From Anaerolineae bacterium (GTDB taxonomy: Bacteria; Chloroflexota; Anaerolineae; Anaerolineales; Anaerolineaceae), in the NCBI GenBank assembly GCA_013178295.1, contig JABLWW010000012.1, forward strand, positions 121,090 to 185,089: DNA of 64,000 nt, in the 5' to 3' direction. Below the pieces are notes generated by a model. That model was not told where the DNA came from. It made no database searches and saw nothing but the letters and a program-made list of their open reading frames with translations. The first letter of the stretch is position 1, and each line of letters begins with the position of its first letter. Position numbers and translations under genes: made by a program. Below are positions 44,279-53,743 of this stretch, in pieces.

Positions 44279-44305
44279 TGGTGGGCGCATACTCTCCCCG
44301 CCGGT

Positions 44306-45838
44306 CTACGGCATACCGCCCGCCTTCATCCAACCAGCCAACGACAGCGTTACGGGGTTTTGCAGGTTAGGTGCATATCTCAAGCTGTCTGTATTGATGA
44401 CCTCGCTGACGCTTTTATTGCTGGCATTGACCAGCTTGATGCGCCCAACATAATCGGTGCTGTAAACATCATAGCCAAGCGCATCGCTCTGCGGCGACCA
44501 GAGGATATGGGTGATTTTGCTCCTCGGTTCGCTTACCAGCTCGGTCAGCATTGTCCCCTGCGGATCAAAAAGCGCAATATGGCTGTTGAGGTATTCCGGG
44601 TAGCAGCCAGTGTTATCTACAATCGCCAGGGCAAAAGCTGAACTGTCGCTCTTCCAATCAGCATCCGCAACGACGCCGGGCTGATTGCGATATTCTTCCA
44701 GACGCCCATCATCCAAATGGAACACCCACAGATGATAAGAACCCGAAAGCGCACAAGGGGTGGCCGGTGTGGAGGACGCCGAAAACACCGCCCGATAAGC
44801 AACGAGCCGTTTTTCGTCCGGCGAGATACGAAAATGCGCCGTTGCCAGACCTGTATTGGTGCTGAAAAACTCGTTCCAATTGAGCGCCTTCCAGTTAAAA
44901 GCGGGGAACACACTGTCAAAAGCGCTAACTGTGCCATTCTCAAGCGAGATTTTAACCAACTGAAACCCGCCGCCGGAAAGGGAAATGGTATAGAAGGCAC
45001 TGCCATCAGCAGAAAAATCGCCAAAGCTTGAGAACAAAGCGCGGTTATACGCATTGGCAAGGATGGCAGTGTGCGTGCCGCTTGCCGGGTTGAAAATCAC
45101 CAGGCTGGAATCCGAAGCGAAAGGGTCAAACTTGCTGGAAAACAACATGCCCGGCTGCTGCCCCGGCGCAGAAGACGTCGGGAGCGTCAGCGGGTAGAGC
45201 ACAAAGCGGTTACGCGGTGCGCTTGCCACATCGCCGGGAAAGCTTTCTGCACCAGGTGTGGTAAGCGCTTGCGGGGTATTGGCAGCAAAATCTGCCGTCC
45301 ACAGCGCCTGACCGGCGACATCCCAGTTGAAAGTGGGAAAGCCAGCAGACTCGCCCACCGGATTTTGCTCGCTGCTGATATAGTAGTAGCGATCCATCTT
45401 CTCTGCCGTGAGCATGGAAGTTGGATGCCCCTGCAGCTTGAGAATGCGGCTGCTGCCGCCGTCACGCTGCACATAGCCGCCATCCAGATACTGACGCATG
45501 TTAAATTGATTGCAGTTGTTAAAACGATGGACTTCATGCTCGACGATTTGAAAGAGGATGACCTCACCGCCCTGCTGCGGCTGAGCGGCTGGCGGCAGGG
45601 AAGGGTTGGGTTGTGCGTTTTGCGTCCCGGACGCCGACGGGGAGCAGTCCTGCGGACAGCTTTTGGCGTTTTCCGGGCCATCGCACACACCGTCGCCGCA
45701 GTGCTTTCGGTTTTGGGCAGCGGGAACTTGCGGCGTTTGCTGTAGGGGGGCAGCAGCTGTCGGCTGAGGTTTGCCGCTGTAGCTGCACGCCATGCCAAGC
45801 ATCAGACACAATCCAAGCCACACAAGAGAAACTTTCAT
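44306..45838 (-). CDS. Beta-propeller-like lipoprotein with a Cys-rich N-terminal motif
   Basis: 510 residues. A lipoprotein signal (SLVWLGLCLMLGMAC) is followed by the compact motif CGDGVCDGPENAKSCPQDC, found in diverse secreted bacterial proteins. A long region of repeated beta-strand units follows (SSLVIFNPASGTHTAIL, AFYTISLSGGGFQLVKISLENG, HLWVFHLDDGRLEEY, ITHILWSPQSDALGYDVYSTDY), resembling TolB/WD40-like propellers. ATG 45838 has GGGAGGAGG 6 bp upstream; an earlier TTG is adjacent to it and unlikely. Role unknown; probably extracytoplasmic binding or sensing. Confidence 0.72.
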   Translation of the reverse strand: MKVSLVWLGLCLMLGMACSYSGKPQPTAAAPLQQTPQVPAAQNRKHCGDGVCDGPENAKSCPQDCSPSASGTQNAQPNPSLPPAAQPQQGGEVILFQIVEHEVHRFNNCNQFNMRQYLDGGYVQRDGGSSRILKLQGHPTSMLTAEKMDRYYYISSEQNPVGESAGFPTFNWDVAGQALWTADFAANTPQALTTPGAESFPGDVASAPRNRFVLYPLTLPTSSAPGQQPGMLFSSKFDPFASDSSLVIFNPASGTHTAILANAYNRALFSSFGDFSADGSAFYTISLSGGGFQLVKISLENGTVSAFDSVFPAFNWKALNWNEFFSTNTGLATAHFRISPDEKRLVAYRAVFSASSTPATPCALSGSYHLWVFHLDDGRLEEYRNQPGVVADADWKSDSSAFALAIVDNTGCYPEYLNSHIALFDPQGTMLTELVSEPRSKITHILWSPQSDALGYDVYSTDYVGRIKLVNASNKSVSEVINTDSLRYAPNLQNPVTLSLAGWMKAGGMP

Positions 45839-46017
45839 TGCCAACCTCCTCCCGAAAAAAGGGCTTTAGCAAGAAACAATGTCGTCCCTTTAGGATCACC
45901 AATCAGTATACTTCATGCTGTGCTGGAATTTCAAGAGTTCAACGTTGCATGATCACCATCCCCGCTGGACGTCTTTTATCGGCAAACACCTGGTTTGCGG
46001 AACACACGCATCTGTTC

Positions 46018-48537
46018 TTACCCAAACAGCTCAAAAAAGGCGCTCACCGCCTGCGGGTCAAAGAGCTTGCCCGCTTGCTCGCTCAGGTAGCGGCGCACCT
46101 CGTCCTCGCTCCAAGCCGGACGGTAAGGGCGCTCCGAACGCAGCGCATCCCACACGTCCACCACCGCAAAAATGCGCGCTTCCAGTGGGATGTCCTCGCC
46201 TTTTAACCCGCGCGGATACCCGCTGCCGTTCCAGCGCTCGTGATGACAGTAGGGAATGGCGCGCGCCGGGCGCAGAAAGGGGATGGTGGCAAGCATCTCA
46301 TTGGCGTATATCGGGTGGCGGCGCATGATCTCCCACTCGTGAGCGTCCAGCGCACCCGCTTTGAGCAGGATGGCATCCGGAATCCCCATTTTGCCAATAT
46401 CGTGCAGCAGCGCCCCGCGGCGGATGTGCAGCAGCTGCTCCTCATCGTTGATCCCCATGCGCTGTGCCAGAGCGACGGTCATATCCGGCACACGCTGGCT
46501 GTGCCCCCGGGTTTCCAGGTCGCGCAGTTCCAGCGCCTTTGACCAGCCCTCGATGGTCTCATCATAGGCGCGCGCCAGTTCAACATTGCTGCGCTGCAGC
46601 CCATCCAGCAGCTCGGCATTATCCACAGCGATAGCCGCCTGCCCCGCCAGTGTCTCGAGGAAGCGCAGCCACTCCTCGCTCACCTGCGCCTCCTGACGGC
46701 TGAAGACCTCCAGCACGCCTTTGACCTCCTGGCGCACAATCAGCGGGACACACGAGAAGCCGATAAACTCCTCGCCGCTCAGCAGCAGGCTGCGGCTGAA
46801 GCTGTCGCTCTCGATACGCATATCGGCAATGTGCAGTGGACAGCGCAGCAGGGCAGAGCGCCCGGCAAAGCCTTCGCCCATCTTGAGGGCGGTGAACTAG
46901 ATGAAATTGGAGCGGAAACCGATCCCGGCGGCATACTTAAAACGCCCGGTGAGCGGTTCGTAGAGCAGGATATCGGCGGCATCCGCGCCCAGCTGGGTAA
47001 CCACTTCCTTCAACAGGGTATCCAGTGTGCTGCGCAGGTCGCGGTTGACGCTGATCGCCATATCAATGGCGCGCAGGGCATTGAGCTGCTGCAAGCGGCG
47101 GGCGGTCTCCTCATGCAGGGCGGCGCGGTGCAGGGCATTGCCGACAATGTTGGCAACTGTCCCCAGCAGGCGCACCTCAGCAGGGGTAAACGGCGCTGGA
47201 CGCGTCACCCACAGCACCCCGCTGCGCTCCTCGCCGTGGCTGTAGGGGACACACAGCGCGGCAAGGTCTTCGTCCAGCACCCACGGACGGGCAAAGTTCT
47301 GCTCCTGCAGGAGGTGGTCGGTGACGAAAGGTTCCCCGCTTTCCAGCACGCGGGCGCTGATGCCCTGCCCCGGCGGCAGACGGTCTCCAGCCGAGCGGTC
47401 AAGCTCGCCAAACCCCATCTCCACCACCAGCGCATCGCCGCCCGCCGCATCGCGGCGGATGAGCAGCGCCCCGCGCCCTTCCACCATGCTGCACACTTCG
47501 CGCAGGATGATGGGCAGCATCTCGGCGCGGTTTTTCGCCTGACGCAGCGCGGCGCTGATGGCGGTGATCGCCTGCATCTCGCGCTCGCGCTCGACACGGT
47601 GGGTGATGTCAGTCGAGACACACAGCGCCTGCATCTCGCCCTGCGGCGTGCACAGCGGGGTGATGCGCGTCTGCAAAATATGCCGCCGCCCGCGACAATC
47701 GTGAATGGTCTCCTCTTCGATCAACAGCGGCGACCCACTGGCAAAGACCTGCTCCAGCCGCTGGGCAAACAGTTCGGAAAGCTCGGGGTCTTCGCCAAAA
47801 TCGCGCTCGGTTTTTCCAATCAGGTCTTCAACCGCAACGCCGTAGAATTCTGCCATCGCCTGGTTTGCCAGCACCATGCGCCCCTGGCGGTCTTTGACCG
47901 TCATGAGATTTCGATTTGTGTCAATCACAGCGCGCAGAAACTGGCGCTGGGCATGGAGTTCGCTCTCTGTCCGGCGGCGCTCCTCGATTTCGCGCTCCAG
48001 CTCCTGCGTCAGCGCTTCCAGCCGCGCCGTGCGCTCGGCAACACGGTGTTCCAGCAGGCGGGCAGATTCCTGCGCCCGCGCAGCGGCGGCTTTTTGCTGG
48101 CTGATATCGCGCAGGATAGCTCCCATCCGCCAGCCGCCGGAGGGCGTGGGCATGCCAAAAGCACGATACTGAATGGTTTTAATCTCGCCTGAGGCGGTGC
48201 GGATATCCTGTTCAATGAGACTGCCCTGCCACTCGCCGCCGCCATTTTGAAAAAAGGGCTGCAAGGTGCAGCGCGCTTGTTCGGCAGCCTCTTCGCGGCG
48301 CGCCGGATCGGCGGCAAAATGTCCCTGCACCTCCCAAATATACCGCCCGATCATCTCTTCGGCAGCACAGCCGCTCAGTTCCTCCAGGGCGTGGTTCCAG
48401 GCGATGATGCGCCCCTCCTCATCTGTCATCAGCACACCGTCCCCCAGATACTCCAGGGTGGCAATCATCCCCCGCAAGCCATACGGCGGCGTCTGCAGGG
48501 CGCCGGAGTGATTTTCATGCGGGTGGATATGGCTCAT
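46018..48537 (-). pseudogene. PAS-GAF-HD-GYP sensor protein interrupted by an in-frame TAG
   Basis: One continuous frame from the ATG at 48537 to the stop at 46018 (839 sense codons) is broken only by TAG at 46897-46899. Before it: PAS (YLGDGVLMTDEEGRIIAWNHALEELSG), a coiled coil, a second PAS (DTNRNLMTVKDRQGRMVLANQAMAEFYG), a GAF domain, and the beginning of a second GAF. After it: the rest of that GAF (TALKMGEGFAGRSALLRC...) and an HD-GYP domain with HDIGKMGIPD and HHERWNGSGYPRGL, a cyclic-di-GMP phosphodiesterase. The TAG lies where relatives have a charged or polar residue, so a single substitution (such as CAG or GAG to TAG), a sequencing error or a recent mutation are the options. It overlaps the chemoreceptor gene upstream by 23 bp. 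Confidence 0.78.
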
Positions 48538-50923
48538 CTGCTGCCTGTGGGGAAAGCTGCTGCGGGTCATCTGGCGTTTCCTGTATGGACGGCTCTTCTT
48601 CTTCCAACATAAACTGCCCCACAATATCCTGCAAGGTCTGTGCCATGTGCGCCAGGTCTTCGGCGGCAGTCGAAACTTCTTTGACCTGAGCGTTCATCCC
48701 GTCCGCTGCAGCCGAGATTTCCTCGCTGGCGGCGGTGTTCTCCTCGCTCAGGCTGGCGATGTTCTCGATGGCGGTGTTGACCTCCGCCGCGCTGGCGCTC
48801 ATCTCCTCGCTGGCAGCGGTGTTTTCCTCCACAATCGAAGAGACATTCTCCATCATCTCACCCAGCTGGACAGCAAGGGTGTTCATCTCATCCGCACGCT
48901 GACGCAGCGCCTGTGCCGTTTGCTCAGCGCTCTGCGCCGCGCTCTGGATGGTGATCAGCGCCGCGCTTGCCTGTGCGGCGCGCTCGGTTGCGTCCTGCGC
49001 CTGCTTCTGGCTGGCTTGCATGGCTTCGGCGGCGGCGGCGGCAGCTTTCTGCACATCGGCAACCAGCGCGGCAATCTCTCGCGTCGAGAGGGCTGATTTC
49101 TCCGCCAGCTTGCGCACCTCGTCGGCAACCACGGCAAACCCGCGCCCATGCTCGCCCGCCCGCGCGGCTTCGATGGCAGCATTCAGCGCCAGCAAATTGG
49201 TCTGCGAGGCAATATCCTCGATCACCTCAACAATGTCAAAGATGCGCTCGGAAACCGCCTGCATCTCGTTCATCTTCTGCGCTGCCTGCTCCACCGTTTG
49301 CAGCGCATCCAGAATTCCAGCGACGGTCTCCTCCACCGTCTGGGCGCCGTCCTGCCCGGCAGAGACGGTCTGCGCCGCGGTTTGCGCCTGCTGTTCAGCC
49401 GCGGCGCGGATACCCCCCACCGCCTGGCGCAGCGTCAGACTGGTTTGGGCGGCTTTGCCGATGGAAACAGCCTGCTCCTGCGCCCCGCGCGCCACACCCT
49501 CGATGGCGAGCGACATCTGCGCCATGGACATGGCGGCTTTGCCCACGCTTTCGGCCTGCTGGCTGGCGCCCCCGGCGGCTTGCTGCAGTGAAAGGCTGAT
49601 CTGCTGCACCGCCTGCGCGGCGCTGCGCGCCGTCTCCACCAGCCCGGCGGAACTGCCGCGCAGGCTGTCGGCCTCGCTGCGCAGCTGCGCAATCACCTCG
49701 CGCAGGCTGGCGACCATACGGGCAAAGGCGCTGCCCAGCACGTCATCGGCGGAGATCGGCTGGACAGCAGCCGTCAGGTCTCCCAGCGCCAGACGCTGGG
49801 CAGCCTGCGCCATGCGCTGGAGATAATCGGTCATGCGTTCAAAGGCTTGCGCCATCTCGCCCATCTCATCGCCGGAGCGGATGTGCACTTGATGATGCAG
49901 TTCGCCGCGGGCGATGCCCTCGGCAGCGCGCGCTGCCTGGCGGGCGGCGTTTGCCAGCGAGCGCGAGATAAACACCGCCAGCCCCATCCCCACCAGCGCC
50001 GCCAGGATAGTCAACGCCAGGGTAAGGGTGGTGGCGCTGGTCATGCGCCCCTCCACCCCGCGCCGCGCAAGCTCGTTGTTCTTGTCAGCAGCGTCGCTGA
50101 TCAGCTCCAGCTTTTGCGCAATTGCCTGAGCGTAGTTTTCAATGCTCCCCAGCGATTTACGCATCCCCGCCAGGTTCTCCGCCTGGGTCATCTGCGTATC
50201 CACCAGCCCCTGCGCATCGAGCACCATATTGTCCTGCGTTTGCGTCAGGGCGCTCACGCTGGAGTCATACCCGCCCTCCTCAAGATACTGTGTGCGCTGC
50301 GAGCGGGCTTGCTCATAGCGCTGGCGCAGGGCAATGAGGGTTTGTTTATCCTGCTCGCGCATGATCTCAGAAGCCAGCAGCTGCATCTGCAGGGTGCTTT
50401 TTTCCATCTGGCGGTTGGTCTCACTGGAATCGAAGGCTGCCAAAAGATCACTGATCTTCTGCGAGAAACTGTCGTAGCGCGTGATCAGGTCGTTCTGACG
50501 GATCTCAGCGGACATGCGGCTGCGCTGGGCGGCGCTCAGGCGGTTATACTCATCCTCCATGCTGGCACGCATCAGGCGCGCATTGCTCAAATACGAAAGC
50601 AGAGTGGGGTCGCCAATCAGCGCCTCCAGTTTCTGAGAAGTTGTATCCCATTGTTTGAGCCAGGCGCGCATGGTGGCATCCTGCTGGTCAAGTGCGGCGA
50701 GGTCTTCAGCGGCATAGGCGCGCTGGGCGGTGTTGATCGCCTCTAGACTGATGGCAATCAGATCATCCACCGTCTCGACGGTGGGCGCGCTGACCTCTGC
50801 CAGGGTGGTGAAATGGTCTTCGACCGCACGCATCTGCCAGATAGAGACGCCCCCCAGCAGCGCCATGAGCAGTACCACCGCCCCGAAGGAAAGCAACAGT
50901 TTGCCGCGAATTTTCAGCCTCAT
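48515..50923 (-). CDS. Methyl-accepting chemotaxis protein
   Basis: 802 residues. Membrane segment 1 ([21 protein letters not shown]), a ~280-residue helical periplasmic sensor, membrane segment 2 ([22 protein letters not shown]), a HAMP domain ([31 protein letters not shown]), and a long coiled-coil signalling domain with the conserved hairpin [41 protein letters not shown]. The receptor would signal to CheA/CheW, none of which are in view. The start at 50923 has GGAGAGGG just upstream. The C-terminus ([16 protein letters not shown]) is acidic, with no obvious CheR-binding pentapeptide. Confidence 0.9.
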   Translation of the reverse strand: MRLKIRGKLLLSFGAVVLLMALLGGVSIWQMRAVEDHFTTLAEVSAPTVETVDDLIAISLEAINTAQRAYAAEDLAALDQQDATMRAWLKQWDTTSQKLEALIGDPTLLSYLSNARLMRASMEDEYNRLSAAQRSRMSAEIRQNDLITRYDSFSQKISDLLAAFDSSETNRQMEKSTLQMQLLASEIMREQDKQTLIALRQRYEQARSQRTQYLEEGGYDSSVSALTQTQDNMVLDAQGLVDTQMTQAENLAGMRKSLGSIENYAQAIAQKLELISDAADKNNELARRGVEGRMTSATTLTLALTILAALVGMGLAVFISRSLANAARQAARAAEGIARGELHHQVHIRSGDEMGEMAQAFERMTDYLQRMAQAAQRLALGDLTAAVQPISADDVLGSAFARMVASLREVIAQLRSEADSLRGSSAGLVETARSAAQAVQQISLSLQQAAGGASQQAESVGKAAMSMAQMSLAIEGVARGAQEQAVSIGKAAQTSLTLRQAVGGIRAAAEQQAQTAAQTVSAGQDGAQTVEETVAGILDALQTVEQAAQKMNEMQAVSERIFDIVEVIEDIASQTNLLALNAAIEAARAGEHGRGFAVVADEVRKLAEKSALSTREIAALVADVQKAAAAAAEAMQASQKQAQDATERAAQASAALITIQSAAQSAEQTAQALRQRADEMNTLAVQLGEMMENVSSIVEENTAASEEMSASAAEVNTAIENIASLSEENTAASEEISAAADGMNAQVKEVSTAAEDLAHMAQTLQDIVGQFMLEEEEPSIQETPDDPQQLSPQAADEPYPPA

Positions 50924-50948
50924 GTTTCCCTCTCCAAAAACAAATTTG

Positions 50949-50969
50949 TTTGTATACTTTGTATACAAA
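50949..50969. promoter_or_regulatory. Perfect 21-bp palindrome upstream of the chemoreceptor gene
   Basis: Arms TTTGTATAC and GTATACAAA are separated by TTT. It lies 26 bp before the chemoreceptor start, within the expected promoter zone on the minus strand, and is AT-rich against a GC-rich background. It looks like a repressor or activator site; the regulator is unknown. Confidence 0.7.
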
Positions 50970-51112
50970 GAGGAGTCCCCCCATCCGGCGGATACTCCTG
51001 CGGTTAAGATGATACCACAATCGCCGCCGCGTTCAACCCCGCCGCGCTTTACAGACAGTTTACAAAGTGGATTTTGGAGTCCGAATGACGCATTGTGCCA
51101 GGCGGATTTTGC

Positions 51113-51141
51113 TTGCCGCCGCATGGCGGATGGGGTATAAT
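51113..51141 (+). promoter_or_regulatory. Sigma-A promoter of the riboswitch-antiporter transcript
   Basis: TTGCCG (51113-51118), a 17-bp spacer and a perfect TATAAT (51136-51141). Transcription would start at about 51148, which is exactly the first base of the putative aptamer. Confidence 0.85.
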
Positions 51142-51148
51142 ACCCGCC

Positions 51149-51206
51149 AGCGATGAGGCTCGCTGGGTTGTAGACCAAACCGCCTTTCGGCTGATAGCCT
51201 CTGCCT
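51149..51206 (+). ncRNA. Fluoride riboswitch aptamer (crcB motif)
   Basis: The RNA reads AGCGATGAGGCTCGCT, then an 11-nt insert able to form GGU/ACC pairs, then AAAC, GCC-UUUC-GGC, UGAU and AGCCUC. Each conserved piece of the crcB-class aptamer is there in order: a 5' stem (CAGCG/CGCTG) whose loop AUGAGGCU forms a perfect six-pair pseudoknot with AGCCUC (51196-51201); the single-stranded AAAC; the second short stem; and the UGAU linker. In characterised members this fold binds fluoride through magnesium ions and turns genes on. Position at the transcription start and the terminator that follows support the call. The insert before AAAC is a small departure from the compact Thermotoga example. 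Confidence 0.82.
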
Positions 51207-51236
51207 GCGGCGCCGCTGCACGGCAGGGTTTTTTTT
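51199..51236 (+). terminator. Riboswitch-controlled intrinsic terminator
   Basis: CTCTGCC (51199-51205) can pair with GGCAGGG (51222-51228), with a further GCGGC/GCCGC helix inside, followed by eight T's (51229-51236). The left arm uses bases 51199-51201 that the aptamer needs for its pseudoknot. Ligand binding should therefore prevent the terminator and let transcription run into the antiporter gene. Confidence 0.85.
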
Positions 51237-51288
51237 GCTCCCGTTCTTGCAGCCCGCCCTGAGACATTCTTGCAAAGGGATATGCGTT

Positions 51289-52422
51289 ATGGAAAATCTG
51301 ATCATCGCTGCCATCGCCGCTGCACTGATCCTGCTCGCCAGCATGGTCTCGGTCGAGTGGGGTATCTCGGTTGCCATCACCGAAATCTTGGCAGGGGTCA
51401 TCGCGGGCAACTTTCTCGGTCTGCACACCACCCCCTGGATGGACTTTCTGGCGGGGTTTGCCGGGATTGTGCTGACCTTTCTGGCGGGGACAGAGGTTGA
51501 CCCCGACCTGCTGCGCCAAAAGTGGAAGGAGAGTTTTCTCATCGGCGGGGTATCGTTTTTGGTGCCCTTTGTCGCCTGCATGGCGTTTGCCCGTCTGGCG
51601 CTGGGGTGGAGTCTGCCCGCGGCGCAGATCGCCGGGGTGGCGCTTTCGACCACCTCGCTGGCGGTGGTGTATGCCGTGCTGGTGGAAACCGGGCTGGGCA
51701 ACACCGCCATCGGCAAACTGATCATGACCTCCACCTTTATCACCGATTTTGGCACCGCCCTGGCGCTCAGTCTGCTGTTTATCCATCCCGGGGTGATGCT
51801 GGCGGTGTTCGTCGCCGTTTCGGTGCTGGTCATCTGGCTGGTGCCGCGCCTCTCGCCGTGGTTCTTCCGCCGCTATGGCGAGCGCGTCACCGAACCCGAA
51901 ATCAAGCTCATCTTTGCCGCCCTGTTTGCGCTCATGCTGGCTGCCGAGGCGGGCGAAAGCCACGCCGTGCTTCCAGCGTTTATCTTTGGGCTGGCGATGG
52001 CACGCTTTCTGGTTTCGCACCGCAACCAGCTGCGCCGTCTGCGGGTGGTGGCATTTGCCCTGCTGACGCCGTTTTTCTTTCTCAAATCGGGGATGAACGT
52101 CTCGCTGCCAGCCGTTGCCGCCAACGCCGGGCTGCTGGTCATCTTTCTGGCACTCAAGGTAGCCGCCAAGTTCATCGGCGTCTATCCGCTGGCGCGGCGT
52201 TTTGCCCGCCCGTATGCCTGGTACACCACCCTGCTGATGAGCACCGGTCTGACTTTTGGCACCATCTCATCGCTGTATGGGTTGAACGCCGGTATCATCA
52301 ACCAGACACAGTTTTCGGTGCTGGTTACCACCGTCATCGGCACAGCGGTCATCCCCACGCTGATCGCCCAGCGTTTTTTCTCGCCGCAGGTATCCGTTGA
52401 AAAGGAGAGCGAACATGTATAA
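51289..52422 (+). CDS. CPA2-type cation/proton antiporter (KefB-like membrane domain)
   Basis: 377 residues, about 12 membrane segments, from the ATG behind AAAGGGA. A repeated half-structure and an ion-site region (VALSTTSLAVVYAVLVETGLGNTAIGKLIMTSTFITDFGTALALSLLF) with the family's Thr/Asp residues are visible. There is no C-terminal TrkA-N domain; its place may be taken by the separately encoded USP-CBS protein. The leader carries a fluoride riboswitch, so in this genome the exchanger is likely part of the response to fluoride, either expelling fluoride or restoring pH or cation balance. The stop overlaps the next start by 8 bp. Confidence 0.83.
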   Translation: MENLIIAAIAAALILLASMVSVEWGISVAITEILAGVIAGNFLGLHTTPWMDFLAGFAGIVLTFLAGTEVDPDLLRQKWKESFLIGGVSFLVPFVACMAFARLALGWSLPAAQIAGVALSTTSLAVVYAVLVETGLGNTAIGKLIMTSTFITDFGTALALSLLFIHPGVMLAVFVAVSVLVIWLVPRLSPWFFRRYGERVTEPEIKLIFAALFALMLAAEAGESHAVLPAFIFGLAMARFLVSHRNQLRRLRVVAFALLTPFFFLKSGMNVSLPAVAANAGLLVIFLALKVAAKFIGVYPLARRFARPYAWYTTLLMSTGLTFGTISSLYGLNAGIINQTQFSVLVTTVIGTAVIPTLIAQRFFSPQVSVEKESEHV

Positions 52423-53743
52423 ACACATTCTGGTTGTGCTGGACAGCCGCCCCGAAAGCGAACAAGCCCTTAAACAAGCCATTGCCCTGGCAAAGGTGAG
52501 CGGCGCGGCGCTGACGGGCATCTCGGTCATCGAAAAACTGCCCGCCTATGCCGCCTCGGTGGGCGAAGTGGAAGAGGTCAAGAGCGAGTTTGAAAAGTTT
52601 TTTGCACGGCTGCACGAAAACGCCATCCAAACCGCAAAAAACAGCAGCGTGGCGATGAAAACCGCCCTGCGCGCCGGAAACGCCGCCCAGACGGTGGTGC
52701 GCTACGCCAATGAACACGCCGTTGACCTGATTATCATCGGCGCTGAGCAGCAGCACGCCCTGAGCGGCACGGTGGATAAAATCAGCGAACAGGCGGCGTG
52801 CTCGGTGCTGCTGACGCGCCTCAGCCTGCCCTCCATCCGTGTCAAAGAGGTGATGACGCGTGCGGTGGTTACCATCGCCCCCGACACCCCGCTCGAGCAG
52901 GTGGTGGAACTGCTGGTGGAAAAAGGGCTGAAAGCCGCTCCGGTGGTGCAGGACGGGCGCGTGCTGGGCATCGTTACCGGCGGCGACCTGCTTGCCCGCG
53001 CCGCCATGGGGCTGCGCATCAGCCTGCAGCGCGCCCTGCCAGCCGATCTCTTCTCCGGTCAGCTCGACCAGCTGGCTGCCGAGGGCAAAACCGCCGCCGA
53101 CATCATGAGCGCCCCGCCGGTAACCATCGGCGAGGACGAGCCGGTTACCCGCGCCGCCGCCCTGATGGCAGAAAAGAACATCAAACGCCTGCCGGTGCTG
53201 GATAGGGAAGGCAAGCTGGCGGGCATCATCAGCCGCCTGGATGTGCTGGCGCTGGTCTCCTCCGGCAGCCCGTCTTCCAACCTGTTCCCCGCCGTCAGCG
53301 GAGCTTCGCCGCGCACCGCCGGAGACATCATGTTCCGCGATGTCCCCACCGTCGCCCCAGATGCACCCCTCAACGAGGTCATCAACAAAATCCTCGCCAC
53401 GCCGCTGCGCCGCGTGGTGGTCATTGATGAAGAGCGCCGCGTGCAGGGCATCATTGTGGATGCCGACCTGATCCGCGCCAAACCGGCAAAGACCGGCGGA
53501 CTGCAATCGCTGCTGGCACGCTTTGCGCACGCCCCCAGCCCGCTGCCCAGCCTGAGCGCAACCGCGGCAGAGGTGATGAACCGCGAGGTCTTCTCGGTGC
53601 TGCCCGATACCCCGCTGGGCGATGTGGTGCGTCTGATGATTGAGCGGCGCATCAAACGGCTGGTAGTAGCCGACGAACAGCGCCGCCTGCTGGGGATGGT
53701 CTCGCGCGAGAGCATCCTGCGCGCCCTGCTGCGTCAGAGCTAA
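52415..53743 (+). CDS. Universal-stress-protein domain fused to four CBS domains
   Basis: 442 residues. The USP domain occupies about 1-145 (ILVVLDSRPESEQALKQAIALAKVSGAALTGISVI ... DLIIIGAEQQHALSG); the usual ATP-binding glycine loop is not clear. Then four CBS motifs in two pairs: VKEVMTRAVVTIAPDTPLEQ (about 146), AADIMSAPPVTIGEDEPVTR (about 228), AGDIMFRDVPTVAPDAPLNE (about 306) and AAEVMNREVFSVLPDTPLGD (about 386). CBS pairs bind adenine nucleotides and often regulate transporters. Coupled to the antiporter by overlap and preceded by AAAGGAG, it is probably its cytosolic regulator. Confidence 0.86.
   Translation: MYKHILVVLDSRPESEQALKQAIALAKVSGAALTGISVIEKLPAYAASVGEVEEVKSEFEKFFARLHENAIQTAKNSSVAMKTALRAGNAAQTVVRYANEHAVDLIIIGAEQQHALSGTVDKISEQAACSVLLTRLSLPSIRVKEVMTRAVVTIAPDTPLEQVVELLVEKGLKAAPVVQDGRVLGIVTGGDLLARAAMGLRISLQRALPADLFSGQLDQLAAEGKTAADIMSAPPVTIGEDEPVTRAAALMAEKNIKRLPVLDREGKLAGIISRLDVLALVSSGSPSSNLFPAVSGASPRTAGDIMFRDVPTVAPDAPLNEVINKILATPLRRVVVIDEERRVQGIIVDADLIRAKPAKTGGLQSLLARFAHAPSPLPSLSATAAEVMNREVFSVLPDTPLGDVVRLMIERRIKRLVVADEQRRLLGMVSRESILRALLRQS

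Noticed and set aside
46897..46899. TAG as a pyrrolysine or other recoded codon
   Set aside because: The site is a surface position of a GAF domain with no methylamine-type context, and no pylT/pylS genes are visible. A point mutation is simpler.
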